Source: Bordetella parapertussis
GTDB lineage: Bacteria > Pseudomonadota > Gammaproteobacteria > Burkholderiales > Burkholderiaceae_B
Assembly (NCBI GenBank): GCA_945882005.1
Contig: CAMCWG010000014.1
Coordinates: 1 to 22,181, forward strand
Reading direction: 5' to 3'
Length of the DNA stretch: 22,181 nucleotides
A program made the translations under genes and the position numbers. The notes beneath the pieces are model-generated. The model did not search any database and had not been told where the DNA came from. It saw only the letters and a list, made by a program, of their open reading frames with translations. Each line of letters opens with the position of its first letter. Positions within the stretch are counted from its first letter, which is position 1. This document shows, piece after piece, positions 16,208 through 22,181 of this stretch.

Positions 16208-17884
16208 ATGAAACAACAGGCGTTGATATCCCGTTTAGTGGGCAAGCCTTTAGGCCTCACCGTGCTGACCGCCGCAATTGCGATGGCTTCGGCAATGCCC
16301 GCGACAGCTCAAGAGAAAGTCTTGCGTATTGGCATGACAGCAGCTGATATTCCACGCACGCTTGGTCAGCCTGACCAAGGCTTTGAAGGAAACCGGTTCA
16401 CCGGCATTCCAATGTACGACTCCCTGACACAATGGGACCTGTCCAAATCCGATGTCCCGAGCGTTGTTATCCCCGGCTTGGCCACATCGTGGGCAGTTGA
16501 CGCAAACGACAAGAAAAAATGGGTATTCAAGTTGCGTCCAGGCGTCAAGTTCCATGACGGCTCGCCAGTGAACGCCGATGCCATCGTCTGGAACGTACAG
16601 AAAGTGCTGGACAAAGATGCTCCACACTTTGACGCGTCACAGGTCGGTGTCACGGCCTCGCGCATGCCAACCTTGCGTAGCGCCAAAAAAATTGATGACA
16701 TGACGGTTGAACTCACCACGAGCGAGCCTGACGCTTTCTTGCCAATTAACCTGACCAACCTGTTCATTGCTTCGCCAGCTCATTGGAACGCCAAGCTCAA
16801 GGCAGTGCCTGCATCGGTGACAGCACCGGCTGAACGCGCCAAACAAGCCTGGGCTGCCTTCGCTGCTGATGCGTCGGGTAGCGGTCCTTTCAAGATGGCT
16901 CGCTTTGTTCCACGCGAGCGTCTGGAAATGGTTGCCAACAAAGACTATTGGGATGCGAAGCGTAAGGCACAGATTGACCGCGTCGTATTGCTGCCAATCC
17001 CGGAAGCAAACGCTCGTACAGCAGCATTGTTGTCGGGCCAGGTTGACTGGATTGAAGCACCCGCACCGGATGCTCTGCCTCAGATCAAACAGCGTGGCTT
17101 CAATATTTACAGCAACCCACAGCCACACGTCTGGCCCTGGCAGTTGTCATTCGCTGAGGGCTCACCTTGGCTAGACAAGCGCGTGCGTCATGCAGCGAAC
17201 CTTTGCGTGGACCGTGAAGGCCTGAAGACCCTGCTCGGTGGCCTGATGGGTATCCCAAAGGGCACGATGGCTCCAGGACATCCTTGGTTCGGCACACCCT
17301 CGTTTGACATCAAGTATGACGTCGCCGCCTCACAAAAGCTGATGGCAGAAGCGGGTTTCTCTGCAGCCAAGCCATTGAAAGTCAAGATCCAGATCTCGGC
17401 TTCAGGTTCGGGTCAGATGCAGCCTCTGCCAATGAACGAATTCGTTCAGCAGTCGCTCAAGAAGTGCTTCTTTGATGTCCAGTTTGACGTGATCGAGTGG
17501 AACACGCTCTTCACCAACTGGCGCAAGGGTGCAAAGGATCCTTCGGCCAACGGCGCAAGCGCAACAAACGTGAGCTTCTCTTCGATGGATCCATTCTTCG
17601 GCATGGTGCGTTTCAGCAGCAAGGGTACCTTCCCACCTGTGTCAAACAACTGGGGCTACTACGCCAGCCCAGAAGTTGAGGCCTTGGTGACAGCAGCACG
17701 TACAACGTTTGACGACAAGCAACGTGACGCAGCGCTCGCTAAGCTCCACACGCGTATTGTTGAAGACGCACCGTTCGTCTGGATTGCACACGACGTAGGT
17801 CCACGTGCGATGAACAAGAAGGTAACCGGCGTTGTACAACCACAAAACTGGTTTATCGACATTGCCACAATGAAAGTGCAGTAA
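16208..17884 (+). CDS. Peptide-type ABC transporter substrate-binding protein (SBP family 5)
   Basis: This is the periplasmic receptor of a Dpp/Opp-like importer. It has 558 residues. The signal peptide has basic N-terminal residues, a hydrophobic core at about 15-30 and a likely cleavage after ATA at 32-34, before QEKVLRIG. Family 5 signatures include WVFKLRPGVKFHDGSPVNADAIVW spread over residues 102-125 and the later ARTAALLSGQVDWIE segment. An upstream ATG at 16130 in the same frame is rejected. The ATG at 16208 has TGGAGA five bases before it and opens a proper signal peptide. It is transcribed from the sigma-54 promoter at 16031-16046, and a hairpin terminator follows the gene. The ligand is unknown: peptide, D-amino-acid derivative or hydantoin-like nitrogen source are reasonable guesses from the neighbouring racemase and the nitrogen-type promoter. 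Confidence 0.92.
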   Translation: MKQQALISRLVGKPLGLTVLTAAIAMASAMPATAQEKVLRIGMTAADIPRTLGQPDQGFEGNRFTGIPMYDSLTQWDLSKSDVPSVVIPGLATSWAVDANDKKKWVFKLRPGVKFHDGSPVNADAIVWNVQKVLDKDAPHFDASQVGVTASRMPTLRSAKKIDDMTVELTTSEPDAFLPINLTNLFIASPAHWNAKLKAVPASVTAPAERAKQAWAAFAADASGSGPFKMARFVPRERLEMVANKDYWDAKRKAQIDRVVLLPIPEANARTAALLSGQVDWIEAPAPDALPQIKQRGFNIYSNPQPHVWPWQLSFAEGSPWLDKRVRHAANLCVDREGLKTLLGGLMGIPKGTMAPGHPWFGTPSFDIKYDVAASQKLMAEAGFSAAKPLKVKIQISASGSGQMQPLPMNEFVQQSLKKCFFDVQFDVIEWNTLFTNWRKGAKDPSANGASATNVSFSSMDPFFGMVRFSSKGTFPPVSNNWGYYASPEVEALVTAARTTFDDKQRDAALAKLHTRIVEDAPFVWIAHDVGPRAMNKKVTGVVQPQNWFIDIATMKVQ

Positions 17885-17892
17885 GCTAGTCG

Positions 17893-17930
17893 AAGCACGC
17901 CGCGCCTTTTGGTGCGGCGTGCTTTTTGTT
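17893..17930 (+). terminator. Intrinsic terminator after the binding-protein gene (intra-operon)
   Basis: A 14-bp stem with one G-T wobble (AAGCACGCCGCGCC pairing with GGTGCGGCGTGCTT) and a TTTT loop is followed by a T-rich run TTTTGTTGTTT, 8 bases after the stop codon. It lies inside the operon, before the permease genes, so partial termination and mRNA 3' protection would raise binding protein over membrane components, as in many importers. Confidence 0.85.
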
Positions 17931-17983
17931 GTTTAAGTCTGCTGATACCTATCCCGATTCAACTTCATTGAGACACACCTCTA

Positions 17984-18937
17984 ATGCTGAGTTTTTTACT
18001 GAGGCGTCTGATATACACCCTGCCTATCATGCTTGGTGTAGCGCTTGTCTGTTTTTCCCTGGTGCATCTGGCGCCCGGCGATCCCTTGATGGCGATTCTC
18101 CCCCCCGATGCCTCGCAAGATTTGCGCGACCGGCTGATGGAGCTTTACGGATTTAACCGCTCGTACCCAGAGCAATTCCTTTCCTGGGTCTGGCGCGCAT
18201 TACAAGGCGATTTGGGCACCTCAATCGCCTCAAGCAGACCGGTGACGGACGAAGTTCTAAAGGCCGTCGTCAACACACTGCGGCTCGCAGTTTTCGCGAC
18301 CCTCATTGGCTTCATTTTTGGATCCCTATTTGGTTTTGTCGCAGGCTATTTTCAAAACTCCTGGATTGACAAGGCTGCTTCCTTGACGTCAGTCTTAGGT
18401 GTGAGCGTGCCGCACTACTGGCTGGGGATGGTGTTTGTCATTATCTTCAGCTCAACGCTGATGTGGTTGCCACCTAGTGGTGCTGGCCCTGGCGGCTCGG
18501 CGGACTGGGTCTGGAACCTTGAACACATGAAGCATCTGGTTCTACCCGCTGTCACGATGAGTGTGATTCCCATGGGGATTATTGCCCGCACGGTACGTGC
18601 GCTCGTTGCAGACATTCTGGCGCAAGAGTTCATCGTCGGCTTACGTGCCAAGGGTTTAACCAATGTTGGCATCTTCCTGCATGTCGTCAAGAACGCTGCC
18701 CCAACAGCCTTGGCCGTCATGGGCTTGCAGCTTGGCTACTTGCTTGGCGGATCGATCCTGATTGAAACAGTGTTCTCTTGGCCTGGTACAGGCTTTCTGT
18801 TGAACTCGGCAATTTTTCAACGCGACCTTCCCTTACTACAAGGAACGATTCTCGTTCTAGCCATGTTCTTCGTTGTTCTGAATATGATTGTCGACATTAT
18901 TCAGACCCTGCTCGATCCTCGGATCGCGCGTAGCTAA
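17984..18937 (+). CDS. ABC transporter permease, DppB/OppB type
   Basis: This is one of the two inner-membrane channel subunits of the importer. It has 317 residues. It starts MLSFLLRRLIYTLP, typical of DppB, with an N-terminal helix at about 9-29, then the periplasmic APGDP motif (30-34) and five more helices. The cytoplasmic EAA loop that docks on the ATPase is at about 214-237 (QEFIVGLRAKGL...NA). The segment WPGTGFLL near 266-273 is also characteristic. The ATG at 17984 has only a weak GAGA upstream. The gene begins 99 bp after the binding-protein stop, on the far side of the hairpin terminator, so its expression depends on readthrough. The next permease starts 19 bp downstream. Confidence 0.94.
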   Translation: MLSFLLRRLIYTLPIMLGVALVCFSLVHLAPGDPLMAILPPDASQDLRDRLMELYGFNRSYPEQFLSWVWRALQGDLGTSIASSRPVTDEVLKAVVNTLRLAVFATLIGFIFGSLFGFVAGYFQNSWIDKAASLTSVLGVSVPHYWLGMVFVIIFSSTLMWLPPSGAGPGGSADWVWNLEHMKHLVLPAVTMSVIPMGIIARTVRALVADILAQEFIVGLRAKGLTNVGIFLHVVKNAAPTALAVMGLQLGYLLGGSILIETVFSWPGTGFLLNSAIFQRDLPLLQGTILVLAMFFVVLNMIVDIIQTLLDPRIARS

Positions 18938-18956
18938 TGGAACAGGGAATCTGAAC

Positions 18957-19850
18957 ATGCTGAACATCACCGTCGACACCTCCAAAATCCCCGCCGTTGT
19001 CACTGAGAAGTCCACTGGTTATTGGCGTAACGTCGGGCAACGTTTTATGCGAGACAAGCTAGCGATGTTTGCTGGTTTTGTTATTTTGCTCCTGCTCATC
19101 ATGGCAATCTTCGGGCCGTGGATTGCCCCCTACGATCCGTTTGCCTCTTCCATCATGAAGCGCCTCAAGCCAATTGGCTTTCCTGGGCATCTGCTGGGCA
19201 CGGATGAACTTGGTCGTGACATGCTGACACGTCTGATTGTGGGCACCAAGCTCTCCCTGTTTATGGGAATCACACCCGTGATCTTCGCCTTCTGTATCGG
19301 ATCGGTGATTGGTCTGATCGCGGGGTACGCTGGCGGCACAGTCAACACCGTCATCATGCGTACGATCGATGTGTTTTACGCCTTCCCTTCCGTCCTGTTG
19401 GCAATCGCGTTATCGGGCGTCTTGGGCGCGGGTATTACCAACTCACTGATCTCGCTGACCATCGTGTTTATTCCACCGATCGCCCGTGTCGCCGAAAGCG
19501 TGACGACGCAAATCCGGGGTCGCGATTTTGTGGATGCCGCACGGGCCTCCGGTGCCAATGCCTTCACGATTGTGCGTGTGCATGTCTTAGGTAACGTACT
19601 TGGTCCCATCTTTGTCTATGCGACCAGCTTAATTGCCGTGTCCATGATTCTGGCATCGGGACTGAGCTTCCTCGGACTCGGCGTCAAACCGCCTGAACCG
19701 GAATGGGGTCTGATGCTCAATACGTTACGAACTGCGATTTACGTCCAACCCTGGATCGCGGCGCTTCCTGGCGTCATGATCTTCATCACGTCTATCGCGT
19801 TCAACCTACTCTCCGATGGATTGCGCACCGCCATGGAGATCAAAAACTGA
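18957..19850 (+). CDS. ABC transporter permease, DppC/OppC type
   Basis: This is the second channel subunit. It has 297 residues from the ATG at 18957, chosen because AGGGA lies 8 bases upstream and because the preceding 23 in-frame codons belong to the overlapping end of the first permease gene. There is a cytoplasmic N-tail of about 40 residues, then the first membrane helix. The DppC signature follows: APYDP, then HLLGTDELGRDMLTRLI, and the EAA loop GRDFVDAARASGAN...HVLGN, with six predicted helices in all. The segment LSFLGLGVKPPEPEWG is also typical. The stop TGA shares its last base with the ATG of the next gene (TGATG), showing translational coupling. Confidence 0.95.
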   Translation: MLNITVDTSKIPAVVTEKSTGYWRNVGQRFMRDKLAMFAGFVILLLLIMAIFGPWIAPYDPFASSIMKRLKPIGFPGHLLGTDELGRDMLTRLIVGTKLSLFMGITPVIFAFCIGSVIGLIAGYAGGTVNTVIMRTIDVFYAFPSVLLAIALSGVLGAGITNSLISLTIVFIPPIARVAESVTTQIRGRDFVDAARASGANAFTIVRVHVLGNVLGPIFVYATSLIAVSMILASGLSFLGLGVKPPEPEWGLMLNTLRTAIYVQPWIAALPGVMIFITSIAFNLLSDGLRTAMEIKN

Positions 19851-20899
19851 TGGATACGACTGTGAAGAAGGAAGCTGCTCCTGGTTCAGCACAACCACTT
19901 TTGATGGTTAAAAACCTGATTAAACACTTTGCTCTCAAGAAAGATGTGTTTGGCCGAGGTGGTGGTGTTGTGCGCGCGGTAGACGATATCGACTTTCTCG
20001 TGCGCCAAGGCGAAACCTTAGGGGTCGTCGGCGAGTCCGGTTGCGGCAAATCTACGACCGCCAGACTCCTGATGAACTTAACACCCCCCGATAACGGCGA
20101 CATTATCTTTGATGGCCGCTCCGTCGGCAGTCGGGACATGTCACTCAAAGAGTTTCGTCGGCAAGCACAGATGGTGTTTCAGGATAGTTATGCATCTTTG
20201 AATCCACGCCTGACCATCGAAGATTCGATTGCTTTCGCGCCTCAGGTACACGGCGTTTCTAAAGCAGATGCTGTAGAGCGCGCACGTGATCTATTGCGTC
20301 GGGTCGGTCTGGATCCCAATCGTTTCGCAGAACGCTATCCGCATGAACTATCGGGAGGCCAGAGACAGCGGGTAAACATCGCCCGTGCGCTTGCGCTTCA
20401 GCCAAGACTAATTATCTTGGATGAAGCCGTATCGGCGCTAGACAAGTCCGTCGAGGCACAGGTTTTAAATCTATTACTGGATTTAAAAGAAGATTTCGGT
20501 TTGACGTATGTCTTCATCAGCCATGATCTGAACGTTGTGCGCTACATATCCGACCGCGTGATGGTGATGTATCTCGGACAAGTCGTAGAAATTGGCGATT
20601 GTGAAACCCTATTCGAACATCCCAAGCATCCCTATACGCGCGCTCTGCTCTCCTCTGTACCATCAATGGATCCGGACAACCGTACTGAAGAGCCACCGCT
20701 GTCGGGCGATCCACCAAATCCCATCAATCCTCCTTCGGGTTGTCGCTTCCATACGCGCTGCGTACATGCGCAAGCGATTTGCTCGCAGAAAATGCCAGCG
20801 CTTGTTTCGGATAAGGCCGGGCATGGCGTTGCGTGCCTGATGCATGTTGCGGGAAGTGGACACACAGAGGCGCCACGCGCTCAGCAGGAGGTCGCATGA
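19850..20899 (+). CDS. ABC transporter ATP-binding protein, DppF/OppF type
   Basis: This is an ATPase subunit of the importer. It has 349 residues from the ATG at 19850; the open frame extends upstream inside the permease gene but is not used. Walker A GESGCGKST is at 61-69, the Q-loop glutamine is Gln111, the signature LSGGQ is at 167-171, Walker B LIILDE is at 187-192 and the switch histidine is His225. The YASLNPRLTI segment is F-type. The C-terminal oligopeptide/dipeptide-transporter region carries four cysteines (298, 304, 311, 329) in the spacing seen in Dpp/Opp ATPases, where they can hold an iron-sulfur cluster. This F-type gene precedes the D-type gene, the reverse of E. coli dppDF. 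Its stop overlaps the next start by ATGA. Confidence 0.95.
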   Translation: MDTTVKKEAAPGSAQPLLMVKNLIKHFALKKDVFGRGGGVVRAVDDIDFLVRQGETLGVVGESGCGKSTTARLLMNLTPPDNGDIIFDGRSVGSRDMSLKEFRRQAQMVFQDSYASLNPRLTIEDSIAFAPQVHGVSKADAVERARDLLRRVGLDPNRFAERYPHELSGGQRQRVNIARALALQPRLIILDEAVSALDKSVEAQVLNLLLDLKEDFGLTYVFISHDLNVVRYISDRVMVMYLGQVVEIGDCETLFEHPKHPYTRALLSSVPSMDPDNRTEEPPLSGDPPNPINPPSGCRFHTRCVHAQAICSQKMPALVSDKAGHGVACLMHVAGSGHTEAPRAQQEVA

Positions 20900-21888
20900 G
20901 CGACGACAAGACATTCGTTGATATTCGAGACCTGACCGTAACATTTACCGGAGGTCGCAAGCCTGTACGTGCGGTATCTGGCGTTAACTTAAAGGTTAAA
21001 CGCGGCGAAGTGGTTGCGCTGATTGGGGAATCAGGCTCAGGCAAAAGCGTCACGCTGCGCTCAATTTTGCGTCTGCACAACCCCTCGCGTTCAAAGCTCG
21101 AGGGACAAATTCTGGTCGGCGATCAGGATGTTGTGCAACTCTCGAACTCTGAGCTGTCTGATTTTCGGGGCAAAGTTGCCTCCATGATTTTTCAGGAACC
21201 GCTGCTGGCACTGGACCCGGTCTATACCTTAGGCGAGCAAATCATCGAAGCGATCCTTCGCCACGAAAACATCAGTAAAGAACAGGCACGTGCGCGAGCA
21301 CTATCTTTGTTCGAGCGCGTCCGTATTCCTAGTCCTGAGCGAAGACTCGACGCCTACCCCCATGAAATGTCAGGTGGTATGCGCCAACGTGCGATGATTT
21401 CTCTGGCGCTCGCCAGTCAACCACAACTGCTTCTTGCAGATGAGCCTACGACCGCTCTGGACGCAACCGTACAGATTCAAATTCTGCTCTTGTTGCGTGA
21501 ACTGCAGCGCGAGCTTGGTCTATCTGTTGTGTTTGTTACGCACGATATCGGAGCTGCGGTTGAGGTAGCAGACCGCATAGCTGTGATGTATGCCGGACGG
21601 ATTGTCGAACAAGGCACAACCCGAACGCTGATGCGCTCACCACGCCACCCTTACACCCGTGCTTTGCTGAAAAGCTTGGCACATGGATCGGTTAAAAAAG
21701 GGACGCGCCTCGAGACTATTCCAGGCGCCCCACCCGACCTAAGCAACCTGCCGCCGGGCTGCGTCTTTGCAGACCGCTGCAGCTTGGCGACTGACGATTG
21801 CCGCAAAGCACTACCTGAAACGATCTGGCTCACTGAAGATCACAGCGCCAGATGTTTCAGGGTAGACCAGACTGTAGCGCCTGTCTGA
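20896..21888 (+). CDS. ABC transporter ATP-binding protein, DppD/OppD type
   Basis: This is the partner ATPase of the importer. It has 330 residues from the ATG at 20896, supported by a strong AGGAGGT ribosome binding site at 20886-20892 and the ATGA overlap with the previous gene. An in-frame ATG at 20833 lies inside the previous gene and is rejected. Walker A GESGSGKS is at 44-51, the Q-loop glutamine is Gln100, the signature MSGGM is at 158-162, Walker B LLLADE is at 178-183 and the switch histidine is His216. The D-type features QEPLLALDP and MSGGMRQRAMI are present. The C-terminal cysteines are 289, 295, 302 and 320. It is the last gene of the importer operon here; any catabolic gene of the pathway is not downstream, because clpB follows in the opposite direction after 1 bp. 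Confidence 0.95.
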   Translation: MSDDKTFVDIRDLTVTFTGGRKPVRAVSGVNLKVKRGEVVALIGESGSGKSVTLRSILRLHNPSRSKLEGQILVGDQDVVQLSNSELSDFRGKVASMIFQEPLLALDPVYTLGEQIIEAILRHENISKEQARARALSLFERVRIPSPERRLDAYPHEMSGGMRQRAMISLALASQPQLLLADEPTTALDATVQIQILLLLRELQRELGLSVVFVTHDIGAAVEVADRIAVMYAGRIVEQGTTRTLMRSPRHPYTRALLKSLAHGSVKKGTRLETIPGAPPDLSNLPPGCVFADRCSLATDDCRKALPETIWLTEDHSARCFRVDQTVAPV

Positions 21889-21889
21889 C

Positions 21890-22181
21890 TTACTGGAGAG
21901 TTCGTTCGAATACGAACTTTCCATCTCGCCAATCGACTGGCACCACATCGCGTGGGCCAAACTTGCCTTGGAGAATCAGTTTCGCAATCGGATTCTCGAG
22001 TTGCTGTTGGATCGCACGCTTGAGCGGTCTTGCACCAAAAACCGGATCAAACCCAGTGCGTGCCAACTCAGCCTGTGCCGCAGCCGAAACTTCTAACATC
22101 ATCTCCTGCTGCAACATACGCTTAGCCAAGCGCTGGATCTGAACACCCGCGATCTTTTCGATGTGTGCGCTATCCAAGGCG
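21890..22181 (-). CDS. clpB: ATP-dependent chaperone ClpB (3' end, cut by window edge)
   Basis: This is the C-terminal ~96 residues of the ClpB disaggregase, a hexameric AAA+ machine that works with DnaK to rescue aggregated proteins. The frame is open through the right window edge and ends with TAA at 21890-21892. The small D2 domain is visible, including GFDPVFGARPLKRAIQQ with the sensor-2 arginine in GARPLKR, followed by LENPIAKLIL. Some spacing and sequence resemblance to ClpA/ClpC C-termini exists, but the LENP segment and the RPLKRAIQ context fit ClpB best. The stop lies one base from the stop of the convergent ATPase gene. An apparent TTG start near 22177 is only an internal leucine. 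Confidence 0.9.
   Translation of the reverse strand, partial: ALDSAHIEKIAGVQIQRLAKRMLQQEMMLEVSAAAQAELARTGFDPVFGARPLKRAIQQQLENPIAKLILQGKFGPRDVVPVDWRDGKFVFERTLQ
21897..21920 (+). terminator. Possible weak terminator of the importer operon inside clpB
   Basis: AGTTCGT and ACGAACT form a 7-bp stem with a 6-nt loop, extendable by a G-T and an A-T pair, 8 bases after the last importer gene and followed by only TTTCC. The stem is modest and the T-run short. It overlaps the last codons of convergent clpB. It may help end the importer transcript. Confidence 0.3.

Noticed and set aside
1..22181. CRISPR array, insertion sequence, prophage, toxin-antitoxin or tRNA-borne attachment site
   Set aside because: No repeats, integrase or transposase motifs, or tRNA-like sequences were seen; the window is filled with core metabolic, envelope and transport genes.

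Overview
The window looks like chromosomal DNA of a betaproteobacterium, most likely order Burkholderiales and perhaps the Alcaligenaceae. This is inferred from protein flavour (ParC with a Gln in the quinolone-determining loop, the Rho N-terminus, the glnE/yhdP divergent pair, QueH) and from gene order (parE-parC next to trxA-rho), not from a search. I see no rRNA, tRNA, CRISPR, insertion sequence, prophage or integrase. The coding density is very high.

Left part (1-12356) is housekeeping. On the minus strand are parE and the first ~440 codons of parC (topoisomerase IV), abutting as TAA-ATG. Divergent from them on the plus strand are trxA (thioredoxin) and rho (transcription terminator), with a pyrimidine-rich, hairpin-bearing leader between them. 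A large AsmA-like envelope protein, yhdP, runs back on the minus strand and its stop codon touches that of rho. Divergent from yhdP is glnE, the bifunctional adenylyltransferase of glutamine synthetase, followed by queH (last step of queuosine synthesis).

Middle part (12337-15849) is a minus-strand gene run. In transcription order it holds an Asp/Glu/hydantoin racemase-family enzyme, a ten-helix DMT (EamA) exporter, a polyprenyl-phosphate-type GT2 glycosyltransferase with two C-terminal membrane helices, and a ChbG/HpnK (YdjC) deacetylase. The last two overlap by ATGA. They resemble the transferase/deacetylase pairs that prepare an amino sugar on a lipid carrier for lipid A decoration (FlmF2/NaxD, LgmA/LgmC), but no ArnT-type final transferase is in view.

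Right part (15850-21888) is a complete peptide-type (Dpp/Opp) ABC importer: binding protein, two permeases and two ATPases, on the plus strand. Its upstream region carries the clearest regulatory signal of the window: a near-perfect sigma-54 promoter (TGGCACG-N4-TTGCT) preceded by three tandem NtrC-like sites at about -162, -142 and -123. An intrinsic hairpin terminator lies between the binding-protein gene and the permeases, which should give excess binding protein. The nearby racemase and the nitrogen-type promoter together suggest import and catabolism of a nitrogenous compound (D-amino acids, peptides or hydantoins) under nitrogen limitation. GlnE belongs to the same PII/NtrC nitrogen network.

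The window ends in the 3' end of clpB on the minus strand, again convergent with almost no gap. All three convergent junctions in the window have a gap of 0-1 bp or overlap. I found no clearly new defence or mobile system. The best leads are the sigma-54/NtrC-controlled importer-racemase locus and the glycosyltransferase/deacetylase pair.
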